Translations under genes and position numbers: made by a program | NCBI RefSeq assembly: GCF_009936045.1 | Contig: NZ_QWEQ01000013.1 | Span: 1 to 64,000 of the forward strand | DNA length: 64,000 nt | Reading direction: 5' to 3' | DNA from: Emergencia sp. 1XD21-10 | Lineage (GTDB): Bacteria; Bacillota; Clostridia; Peptostreptococcales; Anaerovoracaceae | Notes under the pieces: generated by a model | What the model was told of the DNA's origin: nothing | What the model saw: only the letters and a program-made list of their open reading frames with translations | Databases searched by the model: none | In this document: positions 8,521 through 17,439 of the stretch, in pieces | Position numbering within the stretch: the stretch's first letter is position 1 | Layout of the letters: each line of letters begins with the position of its first letter

Positions 8521-9201
8521 ATGGCACTTTTGCAAAGGCAGACCTTTGATATTCCCATTACCGAGATCGAAGGTCTTGACGACATGTTTTTTAAGCTGAT
8601 TGAGATGAGCAAAGACCGCACCCTTAAGCGTTTTTCAGCTCAATACGAGCAAACGCAGCAGCGGCTTTTCGATGCCGTCACTGTCCGCGGCGTCTGTGAA
8701 TCCTTTGCCGTTGATGCAATTTCCGGCGATGAGATTCGCCTCGTTGATGGTACGACTATCCGCAGCGAAATGCTGTCTCATCTTTTTTCCGGTGCAGAGG
8801 AAATCGTATTTGCAGCCATCACCGTTCTTAGCTACGATGAACTGGCTGAAAGCGAAAGTGATAATCTGAAACAGCTTTTCTATGACGGCTGGGGTTCTGC
8901 CATAGCAGACTGCGGTCACACTTGGCTGCGCAATCGAATAAAATCCACACTTTCCGATGATGCTATCGGCGTTACCTTTCCATGGTGCCCCGGTCAGCAC
9001 GAGGTCGATATCAAGCTGCAGCGAGAGCTTTTTGCGCTCCTAAAGCCTGAAGACATCGGCATTACACTGACTCCAAGCCTTATGATGCACCCGCAAAAAT
9101 CGGTCAGCAGCTTTATCGGTATTGGACGCGATGTAGAGGAATCACTCCGTGCCTGCGATTTCTGTAGACTACGAGAAACTTGTCCAACGGCATATGCGTA
9201 A
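8521..9201 (+). CDS. Vitamin B12-dependent methionine synthase activation-domain-like protein
   Basis: A 226-residue protein resembling the stand-alone MetH activation (SAM-binding) domain found in anaerobes. Seen: FPWCPGQHEVDIKLQRELF, then GITLTPSLMMHPQKSVSSFIGIG (the MMxPxKSVSG-type motif) and a C-terminal CDFCRLRETCPTAYA cysteine motif. Family knowledge: the domain uses S-adenosylmethionine to reactivate oxidised cobalamin in methionine synthase or corrinoid proteins, and the CxxCxLxxxCP tail occurs in the short clostridial forms. Start at the ATG with GAGAGGTGA upstream. No corrinoid partner is adjacent; the cobalamin-dependent ornithine aminomutase in this window is a possible client only by inference. 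Confidence 0.75.
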   Translation: MALLQRQTFDIPITEIEGLDDMFFKLIEMSKDRTLKRFSAQYEQTQQRLFDAVTVRGVCESFAVDAISGDEIRLVDGTTIRSEMLSHLFSGAEEIVFAAITVLSYDELAESESDNLKQLFYDGWGSAIADCGHTWLRNRIKSTLSDDAIGVTFPWCPGQHEVDIKLQRELFALLKPEDIGITLTPSLMMHPQKSVSSFIGIGRDVEESLRACDFCRLRETCPTAYA

Positions 9202-9215
9202 AATAGGTAACACTA

Positions 9216-10082
9216 ATGGAATACAAACAAATCGAGGCTTTTTTAGCCATAGTTGAGCAAAAAAATATCACCAAAGCGGCCGAGAGTCTCTTTGTCTCTC
9301 AGTCCGCACTCAGTTATCGCCTAAAATCTCTGGAAGCTGAGCTTGACACAATCCTCATAGTACGAAGAAAAGGTATTTCCAACATTTCTCTAACTTTACG
9401 CGGCGAAGAATTCCTTCCCATTGCGAGAGAATGGATGCAGGTGAGCGACAAAATAAAAGCGTTTCGTAGCAGTGCAGAAAAACTACAGCTACGCATTGCC
9501 GCCCCGTCCAGCGTAAATACCGTTTTTTCACCGATATACAATCTTATCGCTGAAAACGAACCGCAAATACTCCTTTCAGTAAGTACCTGTAATTCTAATG
9601 AAATTCCGGAGCTCATTTCACACAGAGACGCCGATGTTGGTCTGGGATATTTTTGCGCCGCCAGCGAATACAAGCAGCTACTTACTGACGAGGTCGATAC
9701 ATTCCCTATGGTCATCATCGAGCGAACAAGCGCCCCTAGAGAAACAGATGTCATCGATCCTGCGGTGCTGTCTGCTCAAAAGGCTATTCTAATTAAAGGG
9801 GTTTCCTTTGACAATCCCGTTGCTGGCGATTTTTACCGTAAATATTTCGGCGATGATATGCCGTATTACATGCTGGTGGATTCGCCAACGATGATTACAA
9901 ATGCTATGCCTATTGGTGGGTGGTGTATGATTCCCAGAGCCAGCATGGAAATCTTCGATAACCTACCGGATTATCATATTTATTCCATTAAAGAGCCTGC
10001 GCCCCAAATGCCCTGCTATATTACCGTGCATCAGGCACTGCCAAAGCAGGTTTTAGATTTAATTAAAAAATATTTTTATTAG
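9216..10082 (+). CDS. LysR family transcriptional regulator
   Basis: A 288-residue regulator. Residues 1-60 form the winged helix-turn-helix (IEAFLAIVEQKNITKAAESLFVSQSALSYRLKSLE), followed by the type-2 periplasmic-binding-like effector domain. It sits 14 bp after the MetH-activation-like gene in the same direction and is followed by a terminator. Its targets are not evident; the NhaC/aminotransferase/RraA genes immediately to the right are the nearest candidates. Confidence 0.9.
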   Translation: MEYKQIEAFLAIVEQKNITKAAESLFVSQSALSYRLKSLEAELDTILIVRRKGISNISLTLRGEEFLPIAREWMQVSDKIKAFRSSAEKLQLRIAAPSSVNTVFSPIYNLIAENEPQILLSVSTCNSNEIPELISHRDADVGLGYFCAASEYKQLLTDEVDTFPMVIIERTSAPRETDVIDPAVLSAQKAILIKGVSFDNPVAGDFYRKYFGDDMPYYMLVDSPTMITNAMPIGGWCMIPRASMEIFDNLPDYHIYSIKEPAPQMPCYITVHQALPKQVLDLIKKYFY

Positions 10083-10089
10083 CAAAAAC

Positions 10090-10125
10090 AACGGACGCTC
10101 AGCGAAAACACTAAAAGCGTCCGTT
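10090..10125 (+). terminator. Rho-independent terminator after the LysR gene
   Basis: AACGGACGCT (10090-10099) pairs with AGCGTCCGTT (10116-10125), followed by ATTTATTA. Confidence 0.85.
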
Positions 10126-10259
10126 ATTTATTATCTCTTGCGATTTTTTCAAAACCAGTGTTCTACTGTTTCCAGAAAAATATCAACTTCTGATTCTTCT
10201 TCACCTCTTCACACAGAAGTAAGCGCCTGCATTGTCTAAATAAATGTATCTTTCCCTCA

Positions 10260-11627
10260 TTACTTTGTCTTCTCATCAAACCGTCTTCCAATACCGGTTA
10301 AAATACTAAAGAAGAACAACACCAGCAGAAACATACTGTGGAAGCTGTATGGAACGACATCTATAAAGGAGAAATCCTCCGGTACTACACCCTGTGAAAA
10401 ATTCAGACACAGCAGCATGCAGCTTCCATATGGCAGGATACCCGAGATACCACAAGCAGTTCCGTCCAAAATATTTGCACCTCTGGTTTTTTCAATATTG
10501 AAAGACTTTGCAACCTTGCGAACAAGAGGCCCACAGAAGATAATAGCCGGAGAACTTCCTCCTGCAGCCGCTGTAGTTACAGCAGTCATCAGCATTCCCG
10601 CAAATTCGCCGGAGCGTGCCGTTTTACAGAGCTTCAACAGGGCATTCATCAGTCTGTCAAAGGCGCCGCTGGCATTAAGTATTTCCAAAATCTGAAATAG
10701 TAAAAGAATATATAACAGCATTCCCATCATTCCTGTAAGACCTGCTCCAATCGGTCCTTCATTATCAAGGAGCGTACCTAGCGGAATGCAGCCAAGAATC
10801 AAAACGAGAATGCTTCCCACCAGATTACAGATAATCAGAGTCCCCACTAAATCCAGTCCCAGCTTCATTAGAACAATCATTAAAATCGGCAAAATCAGCA
10901 TAGCCAGTGATTTCATATTAGCCACCTCTGCACCAATCTGAATTGTTGCACCACTATCCATGCGCAGTCCAAAGATAATGAACAGAACTGCAGATAATCC
11001 GCCTGCAATCAGTGAATAAGGCAGCCTTGTTCTTACTACAGCTGTCACCTCTGCTTCCTGTGTAAGTGCAGAGCCGATGGTTGTATCAGAAATCGGAGCC
11101 AGATTATCACCAAAGATTGCACCTGCAATAATTGCGCCGCATACCAGACCAACATTACAGCCCAGCTCTGCCGCAAGAGGAATCATCAGCGGGGCTACTG
11201 CAGTTACAGAACCAGATGAGGTACCGCATGAGGTTGAAATAATTGCACAGATAATAAATGCAACAAAAGGCAGGAAAGCAATACTCATATTCAGCTCTCC
11301 CATCACATATATCAGTGCATTAATGAGTCCGCTCTGGCGCAGCAGCTGCCCCATAACACCTGCCATTAAAAATGCTACAATCAAAATTGACAGCATCGGA
11401 TTTTTTAGTCCTGCAAAAGAGATTTCCCCAAATGCCTTCTTATCTTTTGCCAGTAAAAATCCCACTATTAGTGCAATAAATGTAATAATTGCAAATCTCG
11501 TCATTCCTCCGCCACCAATAATAGTACCGACAATCATGCCTGCAATCATAATAATGACAGGAATCCATGGTCCAAATGCCCCGCCGTAAAATTCAGCGGT
11601 TCCATTATTCTTTTTTACAGTGTCCAT
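10260..11627 (-). CDS. Na+/H+ antiporter, NhaC family
   Basis: A 455-residue polytopic membrane protein with about 11-12 hydrophobic segments. Conserved NhaC features: STSCGTSSGSVTAVAPLMIPLA, GAIIAGAIFGDNLAPISDTTIGSA, and a second inverted-repeat half with AAGGSSPAIIFCGPLVRK. Family role: secondary antiport coupling Na+, H+ or organic ions; in clostridia, NhaC genes often accompany amino-acid catabolic clusters and may import or exchange metabolites. It is divergent from the aminotransferase/RraA pair at 11839-13721. AAGGAGG precedes the ATG. Confidence 0.9.
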   Translation of the reverse strand: MDTVKKNNGTAEFYGGAFGPWIPVIIMIAGMIVGTIIGGGGMTRFAIITFIALIVGFLLAKDKKAFGEISFAGLKNPMLSILIVAFLMAGVMGQLLRQSGLINALIYVMGELNMSIAFLPFVAFIICAIISTSCGTSSGSVTAVAPLMIPLAAELGCNVGLVCGAIIAGAIFGDNLAPISDTTIGSALTQEAEVTAVVRTRLPYSLIAGGLSAVLFIIFGLRMDSGATIQIGAEVANMKSLAMLILPILMIVLMKLGLDLVGTLIICNLVGSILVLILGCIPLGTLLDNEGPIGAGLTGMMGMLLYILLLFQILEILNASGAFDRLMNALLKLCKTARSGEFAGMLMTAVTTAAAGGSSPAIIFCGPLVRKVAKSFNIEKTRGANILDGTACGISGILPYGSCMLLCLNFSQGVVPEDFSFIDVVPYSFHSMFLLVLFFFSILTGIGRRFDEKTK

Positions 11628-11838
11628 TTTTTGGACCTCCTTATTTTTAATTGTATCCAGAGCTCTTTCATACGCCCATTATAATTGGTTTGCATGGACA
11701 AGTAAAATTCGAATTCTTTCTATTAAATACAAAATCTTTTTCTATTTAATAGTAAAACCTTTCATTGGACAATTCTGTCTGTCGGAGATACACTGATGAC
11801 AACAACCTAACGGAATACCGATTACAAGGAGGAATCTT

Positions 11839-13026
11839 ATGGATTACTATTTTAATCAGCTGCTGCTTGATATCCCCCCTTCAGCATCTCTTGCTGTCAG
11901 CGAAAAGGCAAAAAAACTAAAATCTGAAGGCGTCGATATCATTACGCTGGCTACAGGAGAGCCTGATTTCGATACACCTGCAATGGCATCAATAGCCGGA
12001 ATAAAAGGAATTGCCAGCGGTCACACCCATTATAACGGTGCACTGGGGCTACCTACTTTAAGAGAAAGAATTGCACGTAAGCTGCGAGAAGAAAATGGCA
12101 TTGACTGTACTGCAAATAATATTATCATGTCCCCCGGCGGCAAATTCGCAATCTATGAAACCATTCGTGTTCTCGTTACGCCGGGAAAAGGCGATGAAGT
12201 AATGATTCTCAACCCTGCCTGGGTTTCTTATGAGCCCATTGTAACTGCCTCCGGTGCAGTTCCTATCAATGTAGAATTGGATTTTGAGAACAATTACAAA
12301 ATCACTGCCGATGTACTAAAACAGCATGTATCAGAAAAAACCCGTGCCATTATCGTCAACTACCCTAACAACCCAACAGGCTGTATTCTCTCGCAGGAAG
12401 AAGCGGAAATCCTGGCTGATTTTGCCATTGAGCACGATATTCTTCTGATTGCAGATGAAATTTACGAGCGAATTGTCTATGACGGTACCAAAAGTGTCAG
12501 CTTAGCTTCTATTGCACGAATTGCCGACAGGGTTATCACGATTAACGGTTTTTCCAAATCTACTGCTATGACCGGATGGCGTCTGGGCTATGTATGCGCT
12601 CCGCTGCCAATACTGCGTATGATTGCGCTTTTGAGCCAGCATGCAGTTAGCTGTCTCAGTGAGTTTTCTATGGAAGCGGCTCTCGTTGCTTTGGACTGCA
12701 AGCATGATATCGACACGATGGTAGAAAGCTATCTGCATCGCAGAAACTTTTTCGTAGACGGACTCAACGCAATTCCCGGTGTTTCCTGTCATGTCCCGCA
12801 AGGCGCTTTTTACGCTTGGGCTAAGGTTGAGTTAGACGGAAAAAATAGTTTTGAAATTGCAGACTACCTGCTGGACGAAGCCCGCGTCGCAGTGGTGCCC
12901 GGCGATTCTTATGGTCTTGGCGGCGCATGCTGCATACGTATGTCCTTTGCAACTGCAGAAAAAGATTTGAGAGAAGCACTTTCCCGCATGGACACTGCTA
13001 TCAGAAAAATTAACGGAGGTAAATAA
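11839..13026 (+). CDS. Pyridoxal-phosphate aminotransferase, class I/II
   Basis: A 395-residue fold-type I aminotransferase of the aspartate aminotransferase Igamma type. Seen: NYPNNPTG at 174-180 (PLP-contacting Asn), IADEIYE, the Schiff-base lysine in NGFSKSTAMTGWRLGY (Lys240, Arg248), and the C-terminal CCIRMSFA whose Arg would bind the substrate carboxylate. Probably transaminates an amino acid with 2-oxoglutarate or pyruvate; the exact amino donor cannot be told. It has AAGGAGG upstream and is followed after 2 bp by the RraA-like gene, so the two products are likely consecutive in one pathway. Confidence 0.9.
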   Translation: MDYYFNQLLLDIPPSASLAVSEKAKKLKSEGVDIITLATGEPDFDTPAMASIAGIKGIASGHTHYNGALGLPTLRERIARKLREENGIDCTANNIIMSPGGKFAIYETIRVLVTPGKGDEVMILNPAWVSYEPIVTASGAVPINVELDFENNYKITADVLKQHVSEKTRAIIVNYPNNPTGCILSQEEAEILADFAIEHDILLIADEIYERIVYDGTKSVSLASIARIADRVITINGFSKSTAMTGWRLGYVCAPLPILRMIALLSQHAVSCLSEFSMEAALVALDCKHDIDTMVESYLHRRNFFVDGLNAIPGVSCHVPQGAFYAWAKVELDGKNSFEIADYLLDEARVAVVPGDSYGLGGACCIRMSFATAEKDLREALSRMDTAIRKINGGK

Positions 13027-13028
13027 TC

Positions 13029-13721
13029 ATGAATCAAGTAAACTGTAGAGTATATAACGATTTTAAAAGACCCTCTAAAGAACTCCTTGATAAATTCCGC
13101 GGTATTCCTGCTGCAAATTTAGATGACTGTATGGGTCGCCAGGCCGCTGTAAATTCAGCAATCAAGCCCATCGGTAAAGCCGGTCTTGTCGGGTCTGCTT
13201 TCACCGTTAAAGTACCACCCGGTGACAACCTGATGTTCCACTATGCTATGGATCTTGTAAAAGAAGGCGACGTCATCGTTATTGATGCCGGCGGCTATAC
13301 CGAACGTGCTATTTTTGGTGAAATCATGGTGCAGTATCTGCTGACAAAAAAGATTGCCGGTATTATCGTTGATGGTGCTATGAGAGATAAAGAAGATATC
13401 GCTGCTACAGGCCTTCCTGTCTATACCCGTGCAGTCACGCCTAACGGCCCTTGGAAAAACGGTCCCGGCGAAGTCAATACTACCGTTTCTTGCGGCGGCA
13501 GAACCGTTTCCCCCGGCGATATTGTTGTTGCTGATGCTGACGGAATTGTATTTATTAAACCTTCCGATGCAGAATCCGTATTGGAAAAGGTAGACGCCCT
13601 CATGGCCGGTGAAGCAAAATCATTAAAAGCAATCGAAGAAACCGGCTCACTGCCTAGACCATGGGTTATAGAAAAGCTGCAAGCCCTTGGCTGCGAATTC
13701 TTTGATACCGTAGAAGAATAA
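13029..13721 (+). CDS. RraA-like protein (possible 4-hydroxy-4-methyl-2-oxoglutarate aldolase / oxaloacetate decarboxylase family)
   Basis: A 230-residue member of the RraA/HMG-aldolase fold. The family signature is intact: GDVIVIDAGGYTERAIFGE, IAGIIVDGAMRD (the Arg-Asp pair that binds substrate and metal), and VSPGDIVVADADGIVFI. Family reactions are divalent-metal-dependent retro-aldol cleavage or decarboxylation of 2-oxo acids, which fits its position behind an aminotransferase that would make a 2-oxo acid. RraA proper (RNase E regulator) is unlikely in this context. Start at the ATG following the AACGGAGG site. Confidence 0.8.
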   Translation: MNQVNCRVYNDFKRPSKELLDKFRGIPAANLDDCMGRQAAVNSAIKPIGKAGLVGSAFTVKVPPGDNLMFHYAMDLVKEGDVIVIDAGGYTERAIFGEIMVQYLLTKKIAGIIVDGAMRDKEDIAATGLPVYTRAVTPNGPWKNGPGEVNTTVSCGGRTVSPGDIVVADADGIVFIKPSDAESVLEKVDALMAGEAKSLKAIEETGSLPRPWVIEKLQALGCEFFDTVEE

Positions 13722-13742
13722 ACTTTTTAAATATCCTTCATG

Positions 13743-13776
13743 AAAAAACAATCCACCTCACCGATGGATTGTTTTT
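13743..13776. terminator. Bidirectional terminator between RraA-like gene and orr
   Basis: AAAAACAATCCA pairs with TGGATTGTTTTT around a 9-nt loop, with U-rich tails on both strands, between convergent genes. Confidence 0.9.
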
Positions 13777-13780
13777 CTAT

Positions 13781-14869
13781 TTATTTAATATAGTCCTTTT
13801 CTACATACGGACTTGTCGCTGTTTTCAGCATGCCGCCGTACCCCAGTTCAAATTCCACAATGTCTCCGACCTGATAATCTTTATCGCAGTGGGTCACGTC
13901 CAAAATGATGTGGTCGGAACTGCCGCCCATAATTTCGATCTGGTTATCAAGGGGCGTCATGCTGCCAAGGTCGGTATCCTGCTTACCGATACCAATGATG
14001 GCACGCTTCATAATACCTCTATCCTCATAGTAAGGTTTTTCTCCAAAAGCATCGACGCCTACTTCCCCGATAGGAAGGGAAGGTTTTTCTTTCAGTTCAA
14101 TAATCTGTGCCTGCAGAATCAGCCCGTCGCTGACAGTACCCGGCAGTTTGGTCTCATATGCAGTATCATTGCCCAATAGGAAAGATTCGCCAAGTCTCAA
14201 GTTGTTAATTCCCTCTGGCAGCTGCCCTTTGTCCACCAGATAGATGGAGCTGGAATTGCCGCCGGAAATCATTTCTAACTTGATACCATACTTTTCTTCC
14301 AGTCGCTGACCGATTGCAACCAGTTGGGAAAGGTTTTCGTTCTTCGGAATAATTGCGCCGTAGCAGGTCAAATTTACACCAATGCCATACAGATTGATGT
14401 TTTCCATCTTCAAAATCTCTTCGACTGCTTCGTCAATCAGGTCCTCATCCTGGAAGAAAATCCCCTCTCTCAGATCGCCCAAGTCTATCATCAGCAGAAT
14501 GTCATGAACCTTGCCTGCTTTTTTCGCCTCTTCACTCAGCAGCCTAATGGTTGAAAGCTCTGAATTAAAGGACAAGTCCACATATTTGACGACCTCGGAA
14601 ACCTCGCAGTGCATCGGAATACGCAGTAGCACAGTCTTTTTTCCGTTTGTACGTGCCATCTGCGAAAAACTGGCAATGTTTTTCACTCTGGAATCAGCGA
14701 TAAAATCCACATGAGGATTTTCTGCCACCATCTTTACCATCTCTTTGTCTGCGCAAAGTCCTTTGGTAACAATCATCAGTGAGCAGCCACCCCGTTCTTT
14801 GGTTATAGCTGCGCAGGCGTTCAGATTGTCTTCCAGTTTCTTTAAATTTATCTGTAATTTTGGATACAT
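13781..14869 (-). CDS. orr: Ornithine racemase (alanine racemase-fold, PLP)
   Basis: A 362-residue PLP enzyme with an alanine-racemase-like barrel: the PLP lysine sits in MIVTKG (Lys36), with DFIADSRVKN, LMIDLGDLREG and MISGGNSSSIYLV downstream. It matches the clostridial ornithine racemase of the oxidative ornithine pathway, which converts L-ornithine to D-ornithine, the substrate of the aminomutase encoded at 17810-20391. It ends the leftward set nuclease-like/GlmL-like/orr, 10 bp after the GlmL-like gene. General amino-acid racemase activity is the alternative, but the cluster argues for ornithine. Confidence 0.88.
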   Translation of the reverse strand: MYPKLQINLKKLEDNLNACAAITKERGGCSLMIVTKGLCADKEMVKMVAENPHVDFIADSRVKNIASFSQMARTNGKKTVLLRIPMHCEVSEVVKYVDLSFNSELSTIRLLSEEAKKAGKVHDILLMIDLGDLREGIFFQDEDLIDEAVEEILKMENINLYGIGVNLTCYGAIIPKNENLSQLVAIGQRLEEKYGIKLEMISGGNSSSIYLVDKGQLPEGINNLRLGESFLLGNDTAYETKLPGTVSDGLILQAQIIELKEKPSLPIGEVGVDAFGEKPYYEDRGIMKRAIIGIGKQDTDLGSMTPLDNQIEIMGGSSDHIILDVTHCDKDYQVGDIVEFELGYGGMLKTATSPYVEKDYIK

Positions 14870-14879
14870 CGTTACTCTC

Positions 14880-16625
14880 CTACTCTACCCGGTTCGGGCA
14901 ATTTTTTCTTGTACAATGCTTACAATCGTGGGTACAGTCTCCCATGTACTGCCCACCTCCTTCAGTTGTTGCAGCCCATTTGCCTTTGACACCCTGACCG
15001 CTTCGCATTTCTGCTTTTTCCTTTTCTTCGCTCTTCGCCAAAGCAGCATCACGGGCAGCTTTCAGTTCCTCTTCGCTGGCTCCGCCGATTTTTTCTTCCT
15101 CTTTGAAGGCTGTCATATCATAACCCAGGCTTTCCATTTCTTCAATGTGTTTGCGATATTCTTCGTCCCTCTGCTTTGCTTCTTCTGCTTCTCGGTTCAC
15201 ATCTGCCATAGCTTTGCTTACTGCAGTAAAATCCTGCTCCTTTTTCTCAGGGAACTTGAAGCCAAGGCTCTTTTCCAGCAGACGAATTGCACCTTCTCTA
15301 TGGTGTTTAGATAAGACGCCCAGAGACGCCATGATATAGTCATTGTCTACCAGAATCTGTGCATGCTCAGTCGGGAACAGCATCATGCCGGTCTCATTAT
15401 GTTTTGCAATTTCCTGCATAATTTCAACGCGGTGCGGCAGACGGGTCAGAGCGCCACCGGTTCCTATGATATATTTTACCGGAGTTAAGTCCTTGCCTTC
15501 AGCTACGGTACTTCTGCCGGACGGTCCGTAGATATAGCGGATAATACCTGCATGGCGTTCTACTGCTTTCAAAACCGCTTCCTTTGTTAAGCGTTCTACT
15601 AGCTTAAATTCATCTTCTGTCTTAGGAATGGCAACATAGGTTTCCAGGGTTTTGTCGAGGTCGATTCCCATTTTTTCACATTCCTTACGCAGCTTTTCTT
15701 CGCCGATGGACTCGATGACTTTCATTCGGTTTACATAAACACCTAAATCTCCCTCTACTGTACGTTTCGCCTTTGGTTCCGGAGAAACCATAATGCGAGC
15801 GATTTTATCGGATTCTGTTGCTACGGAATGCAGGTCTGTGGTCGCGCCGCCAACATCCAGCACAATCAGGTCTCCCAAACAGTCGTAGAGCAGCTTAGTA
15901 CATTCCATCACTGCACCCGGGGTCGGAATAATCGGACCGCTTACCATATCCCGCACGTGTTCCATACCAGGCGCATTGGTAATATGCTCTTCAAAAGCAT
16001 CCTGAATTACCTTTCTGCAAGGTTCTACATTGAGGTCGTCAATTTTAGGATAAACGTTCTCTACGTTATATAACTTTTGCCCGCTTTCCTCGTCAAAAAT
16101 CAGCTTCATTTCTTCTTGATTTTCGATATTTCCGGCATAAATAATCGGAGTATTCAGTCCTAATGCACGAATTTTCTCCGCATTGTCGATAGCAGTTTCC
16201 CGTTCACCGTAATCTACACCGCCTGCAATCAAAATCAGGTTCGGGTTGACTTCTTTAATTTTTGCAAGGTCAGTTCTCCTCAGCTTTCCGGCAGTTACAT
16301 AATGGATAATGCCGCCTGCGCCGAGCGCTGCTTCCTTTGCCGCTTTTGCAGTCATATCATAGACAAGTCCATGCACTGTCATTTTCAGACCGCCTGCTGC
16401 CGAAGAGGTCGCCAGCATTTCATCATACTCCAAACTGTCTATCTTCATTTTTCTGCAAAGATCATCAATAGCTCCCTGCAGTCCGATACGTACATCGCCA
16501 TCCATGACCGAAGTCGGTGCCTGCCCCTGCGCCCAAAATAATGGATTTTCTGTATCCAAATCTTTAAACGCATTTACTACTGTGGTGGTCGAACCAATTT
16601 CGGCTACTAAAACGTCTACTTTCAC
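14880..16625 (-). CDS. GlmL/MutL-like ATPase, probable reactivating factor of ornithine aminomutase
   Basis: A 581-residue actin/Hsp70-like ATPase. Seen: N-terminal nucleotide-binding phosphate loop LVAEIGSTTTVVNAF, ASSAAGGLKMTVHGL, LILIAGGVDYGE, and a second phosphate-type motif LIVLDVGGATTDLHS; then a charged coiled-coil-like stretch (about 470-545) and a C-terminal cysteine cluster (CTHDCKHCTRKNC). The core matches GlmL, the glutamate mutase accessory protein; homologues occur in ornithine degradation clusters. Likely exchanges damaged cobalamin in the OraE/OraS mutase (inference from family and neighbours). The Cys-rich tail may bind a metal. Confidence 0.82.
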   Translation of the reverse strand: MKVDVLVAEIGSTTTVVNAFKDLDTENPLFWAQGQAPTSVMDGDVRIGLQGAIDDLCRKMKIDSLEYDEMLATSSAAGGLKMTVHGLVYDMTAKAAKEAALGAGGIIHYVTAGKLRRTDLAKIKEVNPNLILIAGGVDYGERETAIDNAEKIRALGLNTPIIYAGNIENQEEMKLIFDEESGQKLYNVENVYPKIDDLNVEPCRKVIQDAFEEHITNAPGMEHVRDMVSGPIIPTPGAVMECTKLLYDCLGDLIVLDVGGATTDLHSVATESDKIARIMVSPEPKAKRTVEGDLGVYVNRMKVIESIGEEKLRKECEKMGIDLDKTLETYVAIPKTEDEFKLVERLTKEAVLKAVERHAGIIRYIYGPSGRSTVAEGKDLTPVKYIIGTGGALTRLPHRVEIMQEIAKHNETGMMLFPTEHAQILVDNDYIMASLGVLSKHHREGAIRLLEKSLGFKFPEKKEQDFTAVSKAMADVNREAEEAKQRDEEYRKHIEEMESLGYDMTAFKEEEKIGGASEEELKAARDAALAKSEEKEKAEMRSGQGVKGKWAATTEGGGQYMGDCTHDCKHCTRKNCPNRVE

Positions 16626-16644
16626 TCGTATACCTCCCCATCTG

Positions 16645-17439
16645 TTATATTATCAATTTATTTTTAATTTCACTTTCTATAATCGGAATATCAATGGTGC
16701 CCTGCTCATTATCATAGGTAACAATGAGGTTTTTCCAAGGGACAATACCTGCTGATTCATATACATCCATTTTCCATTTGTGTTTCTTCATATACGCCGG
16801 ATTTCCGGTCAGACCACAATGTTCCCAGTAATAAATTTTGCCGCTGGCGGCAAGGAGGGTGAAATCTGGCGCTAACGTATACCTTCCGATTCTCAGAATC
16901 TGCTCATAACGAAACGGTACCTTGAATTCATAGTACTTTTCTGCAAGAATCAGTTCTGATTTTGAACGGACCGCAAGACCTTTCGATGTCAAATGAATTT
17001 TCTTTTCCGGCATATAATCACTCTGCTCAAAGAGTTCATTTTGCCAACGTTCTGCTTCCGTTTGCTCTGTAGTTTGAAAAAATAATGAGTTAGGCAATTC
17101 TTTGTATTTTTTCGGAAGCTGTTTCAGAATATGTTCGGGAGTCGTATCAGAAAATCCATCTATGGCTTTTCGCAATGCACTCAAGTTATTTTCCAGTATT
17201 TTTGCTTCCATTTCCAAATACTTTTTTCTTGCCAAAAGCGCCACCATCTCCGGATGTTTGTTTAAGCTGAATCTTTGCCTTTTTCCATCTATCCAGACAT
17301 TATGATAATACACAGTTCTACCCCGTTCTTTAACCTGCAGCAATGTACCCGGTGGACAAGTTCTCAATTCTTTGCTGACAGAATCCTGCTTTTTTTGTAT
17401 TTCTGTCAGTATTTCTTCTAATTTGATCCCCAAAATCAC
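16645..17439 (-). CDS. Uncharacterised protein with possible PD-(D/E)XK nuclease-like fold
   Basis: A 264-residue protein that I cannot name. Seen: an N-terminal alpha-helical/coiled-coil part (LARKKYLEMEAKILENNLSALRKAI, about residues 69-94), and a C-terminal part with RSKSELILAEKYYEF, YTLAPDFTLL and IYYWEHCGL, an E...D...WEH spacing that resembles PD-(D/E)XK endonucleases. A GTG start is supported by AGGAAGGGGG 10 bp upstream. It is the first gene of a unit with the GlmL-like gene and orr. Its leader and first codons carry three related hairpin repeats. No standard role in ornithine breakdown is known, so it is the odd member of the cluster. Confidence 0.65.
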   Translation of the reverse strand: MILGIKLEEILTEIQKKQDSVSKELRTCPPGTLLQVKERGRTVYYHNVWIDGKRQRFSLNKHPEMVALLARKKYLEMEAKILENNLSALRKAIDGFSDTTPEHILKQLPKKYKELPNSLFFQTTEQTEAERWQNELFEQSDYMPEKKIHLTSKGLAVRSKSELILAEKYYEFKVPFRYEQILRIGRYTLAPDFTLLAASGKIYYWEHCGLTGNPAYMKKHKWKMDVYESAGIVPWKNLIVTYDNEQGTIDIPIIESEIKNKLII

